NCBI GenBank assembly: GCA_945643635.1
Contig: CALZFC010000016.1
Location: forward strand, 4,322,501 to 4,386,500
Length of the DNA stretch: 64,000 bases
Direction: 5' to 3'
Source: Allodiplogaster sudhausi
Taxonomy: Eukaryota > Nematoda > Chromadorea > Rhabditida > Diplogasteridae
Shown: positions 36,641-47,720 of the stretch, in pieces
Position numbering within the stretch: the first letter of the stretch is position 1
How the letters are laid out: every line of letters starts with the position of its first letter
Translations under genes and position numbers: made by a program
Notes under the pieces: generated by a model
Told to the model about the DNA's origin: nothing
Database searches by the model: none
Seen by the model: the letters and a program-made list of their open reading frames with translations, nothing else

Positions 36641-37970
36641 GGTGTACGTCACGGAGTCGCCCATGTCTTCCATCGACTTTGCACGCGCCGTTGCAGCGGC
36701 CAAGTCGAAGAAGGCAAATATAAATAAAGGAAAAAAATTATGCTCGAGAGAAAATATCACATAATATATTTGGGAAGTTAAAATCTATGGTAGGCCAATG
36801 CGAGCGCTTAGACTAATGATTGATCAGGAAAAGCGCGGGAATTTGAAATCGAATTTTCGTCATATTTTTTCCATTTCAGGGCGACGACAATCACTTCATG
36901 GTCGTCAGCCTGGACGCGCTCTACGAGCAGTTTCTTCTGTGGCGGCGAGAGCTGTCGGATGTTCAGGTTCCAACTTTCGATCGGTATCATTTTAATCAGT
37001 CAAATTTAACAGCTAATCACAGATTCGATCGGTAAACTAAAATTCTATTCAATCGAATTCAACAGCCAATCACAACAATTAGTGTTCAAGAACATGTTTA
37101 AAAATAATACCAGGAATTTAAGTTCCATGGTAATATTAGTTAAATTGAAGACAATTGCAGGTATTTAATAAATTTTTTCAAGAATTGATTGCATAAGTAA
37201 ATAAACGGCACTTAAAAAAAATTGAATAAACATTTCAATTGCAGTTTTTCATTCTCTTCCCTTTGCCTGGTGATTTTGTTGCCGTAAATTTCTTTATATA
37301 TTTTCAAATAATTTCAACGTTGCGTGGTGATTGGCGAGACAAGATAATAATGAAAAGAATTTGTCAAGCGCTTTCTTGGTGCAGATTGTTTTTAGAAATG
37401 AATGGAAAATTAAATAACGGTATGTATAAAACTATAAATAAAATTGTGAATAAAATTAACGTTAAAATAGAACTGTAATTTTCCAGCCGTTCTACGCCGT
37501 CAAGTGCAACAGCGACCCGTTGCTGCTGCGAATGCTCGGCGCTCTCGGCTGCAGCTTTGACTGCGCGTCCCGGAGCGAAATCGAGAAAGTGCGGCATTCT
37601 TATTACATTAAAGGAGGACGAACACCGAAAAAAGAGTTTATGGACGTTTGAATATCGATTTATTTATTTCTAATTTATTGATTGCTTGTAGGCGCTCTCG
37701 CTCGGCTTCTTCCCGGATCGCATCATTTTCTCGCATCCGTGTAAGCCACGCGAGGAGATCACAGCCGCTAAGAAGGTAATGCTTTCTTTCTTTCTAGCAA
37801 ATTACCAGGAAATCCAACAGATATAATTTATATTATAATTTAAAATTAAAGGATATATTTCATTCCCTTTTCCAGGCTGTCGTCTCTCTGATGACATTCG
37901 ACAACAAGGAGGAAATTGACAAGATCACGGAATGCGAACCCGTGAATGACAGGTGGTTTATACGAGCTGT

Positions 37971-38110
37971 GGCTATATTCTAGTGTAGGCGTCCCATCGA
38001 ATTATGGGTGTCCCAAGGCAATGAGACGCCTTTATTTTTCATTGATGGGACGCCTTTATTTTTCATGTGACGCCTATAATTCGATGGGATGCCTACACTA
38101 GAAAACAGCC
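37971..38110. mobile_element. Small foldback MITE (140 bp) in ODC intron 5
   Basis: TTCTAGTGTAGGCGTCCCAT at the left is mirrored by ATGGGATGCCTACACTAGAA at the right. Flanks CGAGCTGT and GGAGCTGT form a near-perfect 8-bp target duplication, as in hAT-type elements. Confidence 0.7.
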
Positions 38111-38280
38111 GGAGCTGTCACATGTGAGAATCGAATTGGCGTTCATGGTCAAAAATATAGTTTAAATCAAAATCGAGTGCCTTTTCCTTCAAATAAAAAA
38201 AATATGTAAAAAAAAACTTTATGCTCGCTTGATGTGGTATGTTCATGCATAAATGGAGAAATCTATGGAGAACATATTAA

Positions 38281-40447
38281 GAGAGCCTCTCTGTAAGATT
38301 CAAGGAGGCCTCTATGGACGCCTGCCCGGGAAAATTTTATTTTTCTTTTACTTTGAAAACTTTACAAGGGATGCATATAGAGTTCATAACGAAGTTAAGG
38401 TGGTCAAAAAGTTTTAGAAAATTTTTTTGTCTTAGTTATAAGTCTAAATGCTCCAAAACTTTGAAAGACCATATCTTCCGTGATACTTAATATTTCTCAA
38501 TAATATTTTCAGAGGTCGATTCCTTGTTCAAAAGTACACAAAAAAGTCCGTGGTGACTACTTTCGAAAAATAAAATTTATATGACTTTTGTCCAATTTAA
38601 GTTTTTTAAAAGTGGTTTTCAGGCAATAACTTTTTTTATTAGTATGACTTGCAAAAAACTGAATCTATCATATGAAAGTGGAGAAAAAACTGCATATAAT
38701 ATGTTTCTAAGAGATATACTACTCAAATTTACTCAAAAAGTCAAGAAATTTCATTTTTACGAGCCTAGATGGCGAAATAAATGTACGAAAACTCCTTCGG
38801 AGCCAACTATCAGGTCATTTTTGAGCCGGATTGCCAAAAAGGTCATAACCATTCGAAAGAGCAGAGAATTTTACATAATATATCCACCGATAAAAGAGAA
38901 TAACCTGTACATGTTTCAGAAATCTTGAAATTTCGAAAAAAAAAATCGACGACCGGATTCGACTATTTTGAGCTGATCTGCGAAAGCGGTTAAAAATGGA
39001 AACTATGTTTTGAAAACTCTACCATAATGTTTGTTGAGACGAGAAACATGAATTTGATGTTCATGTTCTACTTTTGAATACCATCCATGAAACTTTTGCC
39101 AGAAGAATGAAAGATATGCAAAAAAAAAATTTCATTTCGACCAAGCGTACCATGGATGGTATTCAAAAGTAGAAAATGAACATCAAATTCATGTTTCTCG
39201 TCTCAACAAACATTATGGTAGAGTTTTCAAAACATAGTTTCCATTTTTAACAGCTTTCGCAGATCAGCTCAAAATAGTCGAATCCGGTCGTCGATTTTTT
39301 TTTTTCGAAATTTCAAGATTTCTGAAACATGTACAGGTTATTCTCTTTCATCGGTGGATATATTATGTAAAATTCTCTGCTCTTTCGAATGGTTATGACC
39401 TTTTTGGCAATCCGGCTCAAAAATGACCTGATAGTTGGCTCCGAAGGAGTTTTCGTACATTTATTTCGCCATCTAGGCTCGTAAAAATGAAATTTCTTGA
39501 CTTTTTGAGTACTTTTGAGTAGTATATCATAAAGGAACTTCAAAGAATCATGGAACACCCATTATTGGGTGCTAGATGCTTCAAAAGAAGAATTTTGAAA
39601 TATTTGCTAAAAAATATTCAGAAATGTCGCCTTCAACAGCCAGCATTCAAATACATATTTCCAAAAAAGGGTCCTCTGATTTTTGTTATAAAGCTTTATC
39701 CGGCGCTGTTTTAGCTGGTCTTTCTCACAGTATAAATATTGTGTGGAAAATCGGTGCACAAGACCCATAAATGGTCAAAAGAACGAGTATTTTTACACCA
39801 GAAATAGGCCTAAAACAAAAAAAAATTATTTTTGGCCCTTAAACTTAATTTTTATGTACAAATCATATACCGATTTGAAGAGCATGAAAAACTACATCGA
39901 ATGGACCATTTTGTGTAACAATTGTTTAAGTTTGAATGATATTATGGTTTGCATCCAAGACAGAAATTTGCTTAGGAACCCATATTCAAATGCAAATACC
40001 CAAAAAATGGGTCCGAGATTTTTCCTCTTAGAAACATATTATATGTAGTTTTTTCTCCTCTTTCATATGATAGATTCAGTTTTTTGCAAGTCATACTAAT
40101 AAAAAAAGTTATTGCCTGAAAACCACTTTTTAAAAACTTAAATTGGACAAAAGTCATATAAATTTCATTTTTCGAAAGTAGTCACCAGGGACTTTTTTGT
40201 GTAGTTTTGAACAAGGAATCGACCTCTGAAAAGATTATTGAGAAATATTAAGTATAACGGAAGATATGGTCTTTCAAAATTTTGGAGCATTTAGACTTAT
40301 AACTAAGACTAAAAAATTTTCTAAAACTTTTTGACCACCTTAACTTCGTTATGAACTCTATATGCATCCCTTGTAAAGTTTTCAAAGTAAAAGAAAAATA
40401 AAATTTTCCCGGGGCAGGCGCTCCTTGACCTTTACAGAGAGGCTCTC
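38281..40447. mobile_element. TTAA-flanked foldback element in ODC intron 5
   Basis: Ends GAGAGCCTCTCTGTAAG and CTTTACAGAGAGGCTCTC are flanked by TTAA (38277-38280, 40448-40451). Left arm 38281-39110 pairs with 39120-39528 and 40026-40447; the right arm has about 500 bp (39529-40025) with no partner. The same 71-residue frame (FHFYEPRWRNK) is readable in both arms, on opposite strands, which suggests the arms come from a once-coding or simply mirrored sequence. Centre near 39115. Confidence 0.85.
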
Positions 40448-41766
40448 TTAAGTCTAGAAACTGAATAGAAGGATAGAAGACAGAATGAACAGAAAGAATA
40501 ATAGTGAAGAAAGAATAGAAACACCGACGAGCGTGCGAGAAGGCAATGAATTAGAAAATTGCAAAAAAAAGTTTTTTTTTAAATATTTAATTGTTGACAG
40601 TGTAAATTGTATTTCTTGCAGCAAGCTGCTCCTTCGCATTTCCGTTCCTGACGCGGCGTCTCGTTTTCCGGCCGATCGCAAATTTGGCGTCGAGCCAAAA
40701 AAAGAGGCGCCAGCTCTCATCTGGGAGGCGGCACGGCGCGGCGTCCATCTCGGCGGCATTTGGTTTGTGGGTGGGAAAGAGAAGAGCAAGAGAAGTTTAG
40801 AAAAAAAAAGAAGGAAAAAAGGAGAAAGCACCGGTGGTCCCGAAGGAGCAGCAGAGTTTAAGAAGGCCACGCAATTCATCGAAGTGTTACTCCAGTGGCA
40901 AAATTTTCGAATATATAAAATAAAATCAGATATAAAAGTCGTCACCAATCGAAAATGTGAAATAACACGAAAACCAAAAAAGTTATATGACTATTTTTTT
41001 CTTCAGTTTCCACGTCGGTTCAAACTGCCGCGACGCGTCGGCGTACATCAAAGCGATCGAGCACTCCCGGGAGCTCTTTGATCTCGCCGCCAGTCTTGGT
41101 ATGAAGATGGACATTCTCGACATTGGCTTCGGCTTCCCTGGCGATGAGCAACACAAGCCGACCTTTGAGGAGGTACCGTATCCCGGCGCTTTCGTGCCGG
41201 GACCCGGCCCCTATCCTACTTGGAGTGCTCTCCACAGCCTTCGCCTTTAGTATCGCTTCGTTCCCTGTCCTCCTCAAAATTAGCGAATCCAATACTTTTC
41301 GAATCCAAACCAACTCGAACCACTTTCATAACTCGTCTGTCAGTTCGCTACAGATGGCCTCTCCCTCTTTCGTGCCGGGACCCAGACTCCTTTACAGTAC
41401 CCCTTTTCCCTCTCCCCTTCAGATCACCTCTCTGCTCCGCCCCTCCCTCTCCGCCCACTTCCCCTCCTCTTCCGGGGTTCGCTTGATCGCTGAACCCGGT
41501 CGCTTCTTCGCCTGTCGTCCCTTCACTCTCGTTGCCAATGTCACTTCCGTCACGGAGACCAACGCAGCGAGGCTCTCCGAGAATGGTTCGATCATTTAGT
41601 GGGCGTGGCTTCATTCTGGACGGGTGGGCGTGGCCTATTTCATGAATTACAATTAGATGCTGACGCCGAGCAGAAGGCGTTCATGTACTACGTGAACGAC
41701 GGCTGTTACTGCTCCTTCCGCAACGTCGTCTACGAGGACACAATGGTCAACGGACGGCCGCTCTTT

Positions 41767-41896
41767 GTTAGAGAGGGAGGAGAGGAGAGAGGGAGAAGGA
41801 AAGAGAAAGAGAGAAAAAGAGGGTGGGAGAGAGCGAGAAGGAGAGGGAGAGAAATATGAGTAACAAAAAGATAAAAGACGTACAATATGTATTGAG
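41767..41896. repeat. (GA)n intron 9 of ODC
   Basis: The 130-nt intron is largely purine repeat from the donor (GTTAGAGAGGG) to about 41860. Confidence 0.85.
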
Positions 41897-41974
41897 GAGA
41901 AGAGGGGCGTCTCCAAGGAGGAGTTCCTGAGCACCGTCTAGGGGCCAACGTGCGACTGTATTGATGCCATCGAG

Positions 41975-42258
41975 GTGATTTTATCTTTCTCTCTTCCTCT
42001 CTCACTCTCCCTCTTCTCTTCTCTCTCTCGCGCTCTGTTTCCATATATCTCGCCTTCTCTCTACCGCTGTACATATCTCACCTTCTCTTCCCTTAATTTT
42101 CTCTCTCCCTCTCTTATCTCTCTCGTTCCCTCTCTCTCACCCTCTCTCTCTCTCTCTGTCTCTCTCTCTGTCTCTCTCTCGTTCTTTCTCTCTCCCCCCC
42201 CCTCTCTCTCTCTCCTCTCTCTCTCTCCCTCTCTCTCTTTCTCTCTCTCCCTCTAAAG
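41975..42258. repeat. (CT)n intron 10 of ODC
   Basis: The 284-nt intron is nearly all pyrimidine and ends CCCTCTAAAG. It is complementary in sequence type to intron 9 on the other side of exon 10. Confidence 0.85.
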
Positions 42259-43265
42259 GAGAAGAAGCTCCTTCCTCGTCTCTCGGTGGGTGACTGGCTC
42301 GTCTGGCCCGAGATGGGTGCCTATACCCTCGAGCTCGCGACCTCCTTCAACGGCTTCCACCCTCCCGAGCTCGTCCACTTTGCATCGAAAGACACTTGGT
42401 GTGACAATCTTGTCCAGACAACTTTGACATGAAATTTTGTCTATTAAATTATTTCCAAATAATATTGACAAATAAATTTTGTGGTGTTTCGTTCAAGCCA
42501 TTCATCGATAAGTGCGAAGAGTTCACGCATAACATATGTAACTCTGACGTACTCAACACTTATTATAATCTAATTGTGAGGTCAGGGTTTAGTAAATTTT
42601 AATACGTTATCAATATGCTTTAAAAAATTCTTTCCAGGCGCAACCTGTGAGAGTGATTGTGTCTGAACTCGGTCAAGACATCCTCTTCGTTTTCATGTAA
42701 CTGCAATCTCCACTTTCTCCTAAACTCTCTCTTTGGCAATGCATAAAATCAATGCAGAAATGGACATCTTACTAATGAAGAACAGCCGCACGATTAATCC
42801 CCCTCGAGGACACAGACAAGCGTCCATGACATGTCCAGGACATTTTCTGAGGTAGCAGACGAATGTCCCAGACATTAAAGAAAAGGCCTATGTTAATACA
42901 CGGGTCTCGCATCTGTCTCTCATATGTCTTTGAAATGTCTCGGACACTTTTGGGAAAATATTATGTCCAAGACATCGAGAATGTCTGGGACAATGTCCAT
43001 GACATCCTGGGAAGGCGAGAGAGTATGCAATTGTAAGAGAGGCGAAACAAACACGCCAAATGTCATTTCTTGTCTCCGAGACAAAAGTTATGACTTTGTC
43101 AAACAGTACGCGCAGTCGTACTTTTTAAACTTACTGTAGCCATCACTTTTGGCGCGAGAAGCTGCATTCAAAATGTGAATTTATTTTAGTCTGGATCCGT
43201 TCATTGAATTTTCACTCACTATCATTCAGTGATTTGTTATCAACCCCTTTTTATTATGCTTGCAG

Positions 43266-45376
43266 ATGAGTTCTGCACACTTGAGCGGTGAGGAGAAGCG
43301 AATCATCCTCCAGGAGATAATGAAGAAGCGGCACATACTCATCGAGAACAACCGCACGCGCCTTCCCGAAGCCACTGGCGCCCGCAGAAAAGCTTGGGCG
43401 GAGATTCGACAGTTCGCCAAAATCAAGTTTAGGTAATTATTTTGTTCATATGTGTCTAATTCTAAGACGGGTAAAAATCTTAGCACGCGAAGCTTTGTCA
43501 TGTTCTATGCTTTGCAACTTTTATTTTAATTGCACGATATGTGAATTATTTTGTTAAATTTCAGTCGAGAAGTTACCGACGCCCAGCTGAAGAAGATGCT
43601 TAGTCGGGCCACTACTGATGCCAGAGCAGCAGCGGCAAGACGAAGCAGGTTGGATACCATTTGCAGTTGAAACACTTTTGCTGCATAACACAGGTTCAGT
43701 GCTTTAAAAGGCTAGCTTTTAAATGAATAAATGAGTCGGAGCTTAACTCCGTCTAAAAATCTATCTACGCTATTAACTATTAGAAGACAAATGTCTGAAT
43801 ATATTCTTCCACTATTTCTTTTGAATGGAGAATCTATCTGATTACCAACATTGCATTATTAATCTAGTCAATATGTGCCAGGAACGATTGTCTCACTACT
43901 AACAATATATTCGAGTGCGAAGCGCTAAAGTACAATTGAACTTTGTTCGATGTTTCTTCACATAAACCCTTTTTTGTGTTCCAGGTATGCGGGGAAGACG
44001 GGCGGAGGAGTCGACTTCGATGAAGAAGAAGAACTGGACGAACTGGAAGCACTGGATGACGATGACACTGCAAGGATGATGGACGACTACTACGGTGACT
44101 CGCCGGCGTTCGGAGGAATCAAAAATGGCGCAGAAACTCAAGTTGGAATGGTTAGAATTTGTTTGTAACTTTATATTACACTGCTCTTTCGTATTGAGAA
44201 TATTATGTAAGTATAAGTAATGGTTTTATTTTGCTTTCACGCAATCCTGTATTTACTTTAAATTTTTAATATATTAAATATGCCATCACACTGAAGTTTG
44301 AATTTCAGAAAAGAGCAACGTCATCCATAGGAGAGGAGGATCAAGAGGATGACGTACTGATGGTACCCGCTCCTCGAGGACCAGCTAGGAAGCCTTCTGT
44401 GGATCTGGCGGATGAGGAGTCGATGTTCCGCGCTCCTCGAGGACCAGCTAGGAAGCCTTCTGTGGATCTGGCGGATGAGGAGTCGATGTTCCGCGCTCCT
44501 CGAGTCCTTGCTAGGAACGAAAGATTCCTAGCTGGACAGGTACTTTTGAGACTTTTGCCACGAAATTTTTCAGTTATTATAGATTTTAATTTGTTAACTT
44601 TTATTTTTATTGAGCATAAAAATTATGTATTTCATTTGAGGAAGATTATCCACGTTCTGGCACGAGTCGCGCCGCTTCGGATGCGCTTCTGCGCCGCCGT
44701 CAACTGGAACTAATCGAGGTTACTGTAGAATCTTTCCTAGAGAACTTATCCGATTCAAATTACTTCTTATATAATCTTACCATGTGATCATATTTGGCTT
44801 ATAACGATCTATCGATCGATTTTGGGTGATCATATTATATAATACCAACTGTTAATAACTATAACCTATTATAACTGTAATATTCCTTCAAATAATAGGT
44901 TACTGTAACATTCCTTCAAATAATAGGGTACTGTAATATTCCTTCGAATAAGAGTGTACTGTACTATTCCTTCAAATAATAGGGTAGTTGGATAACATTA
45001 ATAAAAATTAACACAATCCGAAAACTAAGCGGTACTCTTTCGTTAAATACTTCCTTCACATTTGTGACATTCTTTTTATTAATGCAAGATTTTTATTAAG
45101 AAGGAAATCGAAGCGTTCGCCGCCATGAAGTCGGCTATGCAGACCATGACTGCTGTTGGGAAGAAGGCGGTCGAGATGATGGAGAGGGCGGCCACTTTCT
45201 TCGAGCGATCGATGACCTTCGAAGTGGCAGAGCCTCCGGAGTCACCTCGCGCGCACAACGAGAACATTCTTCTGAACACAGCGAGGGAGAATGACACCCA
45301 GTACATCCCCGCAACATTCGCTGATGCAATGGACGACGCATTGGAGCCCAGTGTGGTTGGCTCTAACCTTGCTTAG
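43266..45376 (+). CDS. Harbinger 2 ORF1: Myb/SANT-like DNA-binding protein, 337 aa
   Basis: Exons 43266-43432, 43565-43648, 43985-44150, 44309-44539, 44641-44718 and 45089-45376 join in phase with no stop. The start ATG directly follows an acceptor (GCTTGCAG), so a 5' non-coding exon may exist. Residues 1-83 are the Myb/SANT-like domain (LSGEEKRIILQEI, AWAEIRQFAK, TDAQLKKMLSRA), followed by YAGKTGGG, an acidic patch (DEEEELDELEALDDDD), a Pro/Arg segment with a perfect 63-bp direct repeat (44366-44491, 21 residues beginning APRGPARKPSV), and a C-terminal helical region (EIEAFAAMKSAMQTM). Role: accessory DNA-binding protein for Harbinger transposition. The 44876-44985 intron holds four copies of a 28-bp repeat. 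Confidence 0.85.
44876..44985. repeat. 28-bp tandem repeat, about four copies
   Basis: Units around ATTCCTTCAAATAATAGGGT spaced at 28 bp within ORF1 intron 5 of Harbinger 2. Confidence 0.85.
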
Positions 45377-45631
45377 GGATTTTTATAGAAATTTCCCCCA
45401 TTTTTATCTGTTTACTTACAAGAATGGTGCTCTTTAGCCTAGTCATTCTTTCTAAAGATGCATAACAGACTATTATTTATTCAGAGTTAAAGAGTATAAA
45501 AATAGAATATTTGCATACAGTTTGTGAGAATTGTATTTTTGTTAACTGTTGTTGTTGGAACTGTTTATTGTTGGAACAAAAGTTGGAAAACATTATGAGT
45601 GTTTGTTAGAATACAAATCAAAGAAATATAT

Positions 45632-46849
45632 CTAAATGTAGCTAATCATGTGCTGACGCGGATCACTTCCCACAGGAGGGTGGGGCATTCTTCCCAGAAT
45701 GACATTTCCGATTGGAAAGCCTCCGGTAACACGATCAATCAAGATGTTATGAAGAACGCAACAAGCATGAATGGTACGAGAGGCCATGGTTGGAGTGAGC
45801 CTGATTCTAGTTGAGAGAGTGCGGAACCGCGCCTTCAATACTCCAATTGCCTGCTCGACAAGGACACGGACTCTCTTGTGGACATTGTTAAAGTCGCATT
45901 CCTGAGGGGTGTTTGGCCTGCGGAGAGGGGTTACAATGTGGGGGCCATTGGGGAACCCCTTGTCTCCCAAGATCACATATCCGGAGGGGATTGTACCCTG
46001 GGCGATGGCATTTCCTAGTTCAGAAAATCTTAGAATAAAACTGTCATGACATGATCCTGGCCAGGTACAGTTGGCATAAATGATTCTACCATATGCATCT
46101 ACAACGAGAAGGGCATTAATGGCGGTGTACCCCTTGCGGCATCGAAATTGCCATGGCGCGAGAGTGGGTGAGGCGATGGGAATCAACGTCCCATCCACGA
46201 TGCCAATCACATCTCAAATAAATTTGTTAGAAGTTCATAATTTTATTAATTTCTAAATAATTTTTTATGGTCATTTCATGTCATCAAGACTTTGATATTA
46301 CTTTTCTTAAATATTTTATATAATTCGCAAAAAAAACTTTTTTACTTCATTAAAAACATTTGTACTTGTAAATTGGCAGCGTTTGGAGAACGCTTCTGCT
46401 GACTGTCGGCAGAACGCGACTGAGTCGACCGGAAAGCGAATCCATTCCGGAGAAATCGCTTCAATTCCCGTGATGAGTCGCCAGAGGCAGTTTCTGACGG
46501 TCGATTCGCAACAACCAAGGACATCGGCGAGAACAATCAATGGTGCATTGCTGAGCAGATATCTCAGCCCAATCAGCACCTGATTCATATATTATTCCGA
46601 GTAAACACATTCATAACATTTCTGGTAGTTAACTTGATGAGACGGAGAAATTGTCCAGTTCCTGATCATGTACTGGTTGAGCCAGCGAGAGAGAAGCCGC
46701 TTCAGAAAGACTACATCCATGGGGCTAAATCGATGTCGCCGAACAAATAGATCCTCATTCGGCCGGCACAGCTCAATGAAGTTTCTTCGGGTGTACAGCA
46801 GATTCGGACGCCGTTGTTGGCTCCCGAAGTTCAGGACGTAACTCGACAT
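45632..46849 (-). CDS. Harbinger 2 DDE transposase (HARBI1-like), 336 aa
   Basis: Exons 46849-46634, 46579-46366 and 46212-45632 join in phase. Exons 2 and 3 are exactly as long as those of Harbinger 1 (214 and 581 nt). Helix-turn-helix: NAPLIVLADVLGCCESTVRN. Catalytic residues: Asp in VIGIVDGTLIP, Asp in VILGDKGFP, Glu in VLVEQAIGVLKARF. An upstream in-frame Met at 46879 is an alternative start. Clearly a different family member from Harbinger 1 (roughly half of residues shared by eye), so the two are separate invasions, not a duplication. No damage seen. Confidence 0.92.
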
Positions 46850-47085
46850 TCTCAGACGAAAATTAAATACATATGACATTTACTATGTTTATAATATATT
46901 TTAAAAAGGAATAAATCTATTTAAAATGTGAAAGCTTGGCCTCCTCTCTTCGCTTTCATTTTGAAAAATTTGTCCCTGACATGTCTCCCAATTGTCTCTG
47001 AAATGTCTTGGACAATAAAATGTCCTGGACATGTCAGAGACGCTTGTCTGTGTCCTCGAGGGAGATTAATCGTGCGGCAGGATCT

Positions 47086-47720
47086 GGAGGCAAAAAAGAA
47101 GAATGCTTGTAGAAAGAGGAAAAATCGTAGCAGTATTATAGTAGAGAGTTGAGAAAGGGAATTAATCAGTTACTACGAATCTGAATTATTCTCATCGAGG
47201 GTGGTCTGAGTATACGATTGGGGGAATACAAAGATGCACTACAAGTGTTTTTCTCAAGTCTCTGAATTACTTCATTTGCAATTTTAGATGTTAAAAACAC
47301 AAATATGCACATACATACATACATATACATACATATGTACGTGGTGTATTATGCATGATAAGCACAAGTTTTTTTGTTGTTGAAAGAAGCACGGAGAGTG
47401 ATAGTGGATAAGAGAATGAGAGAGAGAAAGTAAGAGAGAGGGCGAGGGAGAACGAAAAATAAGGAAAGTTGGGAGGTCTGGCACTGACGCCGCCTGTCAC
47501 ATGTTGAGCTAATGACTAAGGTATGCGGAGAAAAAAAGGTATATGTAAAAAATTGTTTGAACAAATAACTCTCTCCACTCTCTCTCTCTCTATCTCTCTA
47601 TCTCTCTCTCTTTTTCTCATCCTTCTCTCTCAATTCTCTCGACATTTCTAGATGATCTCAAATCCTTCACAGCTTGTATCCAAAGCAATAAAGTCCTTCA
47701 CAGCTTGTATCCAAAGCAAT
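47086..47720. repeat. Segmental duplicate of 54027-54690
   Basis: Collinear match from GATCTGGAGGC through GGTGGTCTGAGTATACGATT, GTTTTTTTGTTGTTG and TTCTCTCAATTCTCTCGACA to CTTCACAGCTTGTATCCAAA. Begins immediately after the right flank of Harbinger 2. Confidence 0.75.

Larger units (their letters stand above)
36642..42432 (+). pseudogene. odc: Ornithine decarboxylase gene, 11 exons, one in-frame TAG
   Basis: PLP-dependent ornithine decarboxylase, first step of polyamine synthesis. Exons: 36642-36713 (ATG 36663), 36880-36966, 37487-37588, 37692-37775, 37876-37952, 40622-40762, 41007-41172, 41423-41585, 41657-41766, 41897-41974, 42259-42432; all phases match, 410 codons. Landmarks: PFYAVKCN (PLP lysine), LLLRIS, FHVGSNC, DIGFGFPG, RLIAEPGRFF, FMYYVNDGCY, GPTCDCID (catalytic Cys), [13 protein letters not shown]. 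Oddities: TAG at 41939-41941 (codon 342) replaces the Trp expected before GPTCD; the glycine loop reads GFG rather than GGG; the first intron has a GC donor; the last exon stops early (TGA 42430) without the usual C-terminal tail, and further exon-like sequence follows at 42639. It may be a pseudogene, or functional only if exon 10 is skipped. The other ten exons show no disruption. Confidence 0.8.
42786..47077. mobile_element. PIF/Harbinger DNA transposon 2, complete
   Basis: Terminal inverted repeats of about 60 bp (CCGCACGATTAATCCCCCTC at 42786, mirrored at 47077) with three mismatches; flanked by CAG (42783-42785 and 47078-47080). A related locus at about 54007-54035 reads ACTAATGAGGAGCAAGATCT without the element, i.e. 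a paralogous empty site. Genes ORF1 (plus) and transposase (minus) converge. The subterminal regions are dense in GTCC/GGAC pairs (e.g. GACATGTCCAGGACATTTT), likely transposase or ORF1 binding sites. Confidence 0.93.

Noticed and set aside
38581..38928. 115-codon open frame with a mirror copy at 39558-39313
   Set aside because: The two are opposite arms of one foldback element; the similarity reflects the inverted arms, not two genes.
40485..41081. 198-codon open frame across ODC
   Set aside because: It contains ODC exon 6 but reads on through two introns; exon boundaries and ODC similarity show the real structure.
41939..41941. Recoded stop (readthrough or pyrrolysine-type) in ODC
   Set aside because: The Trp codon TGG expected here differs by one base and there is no supporting structure; a mutation or exon skipping is simpler.
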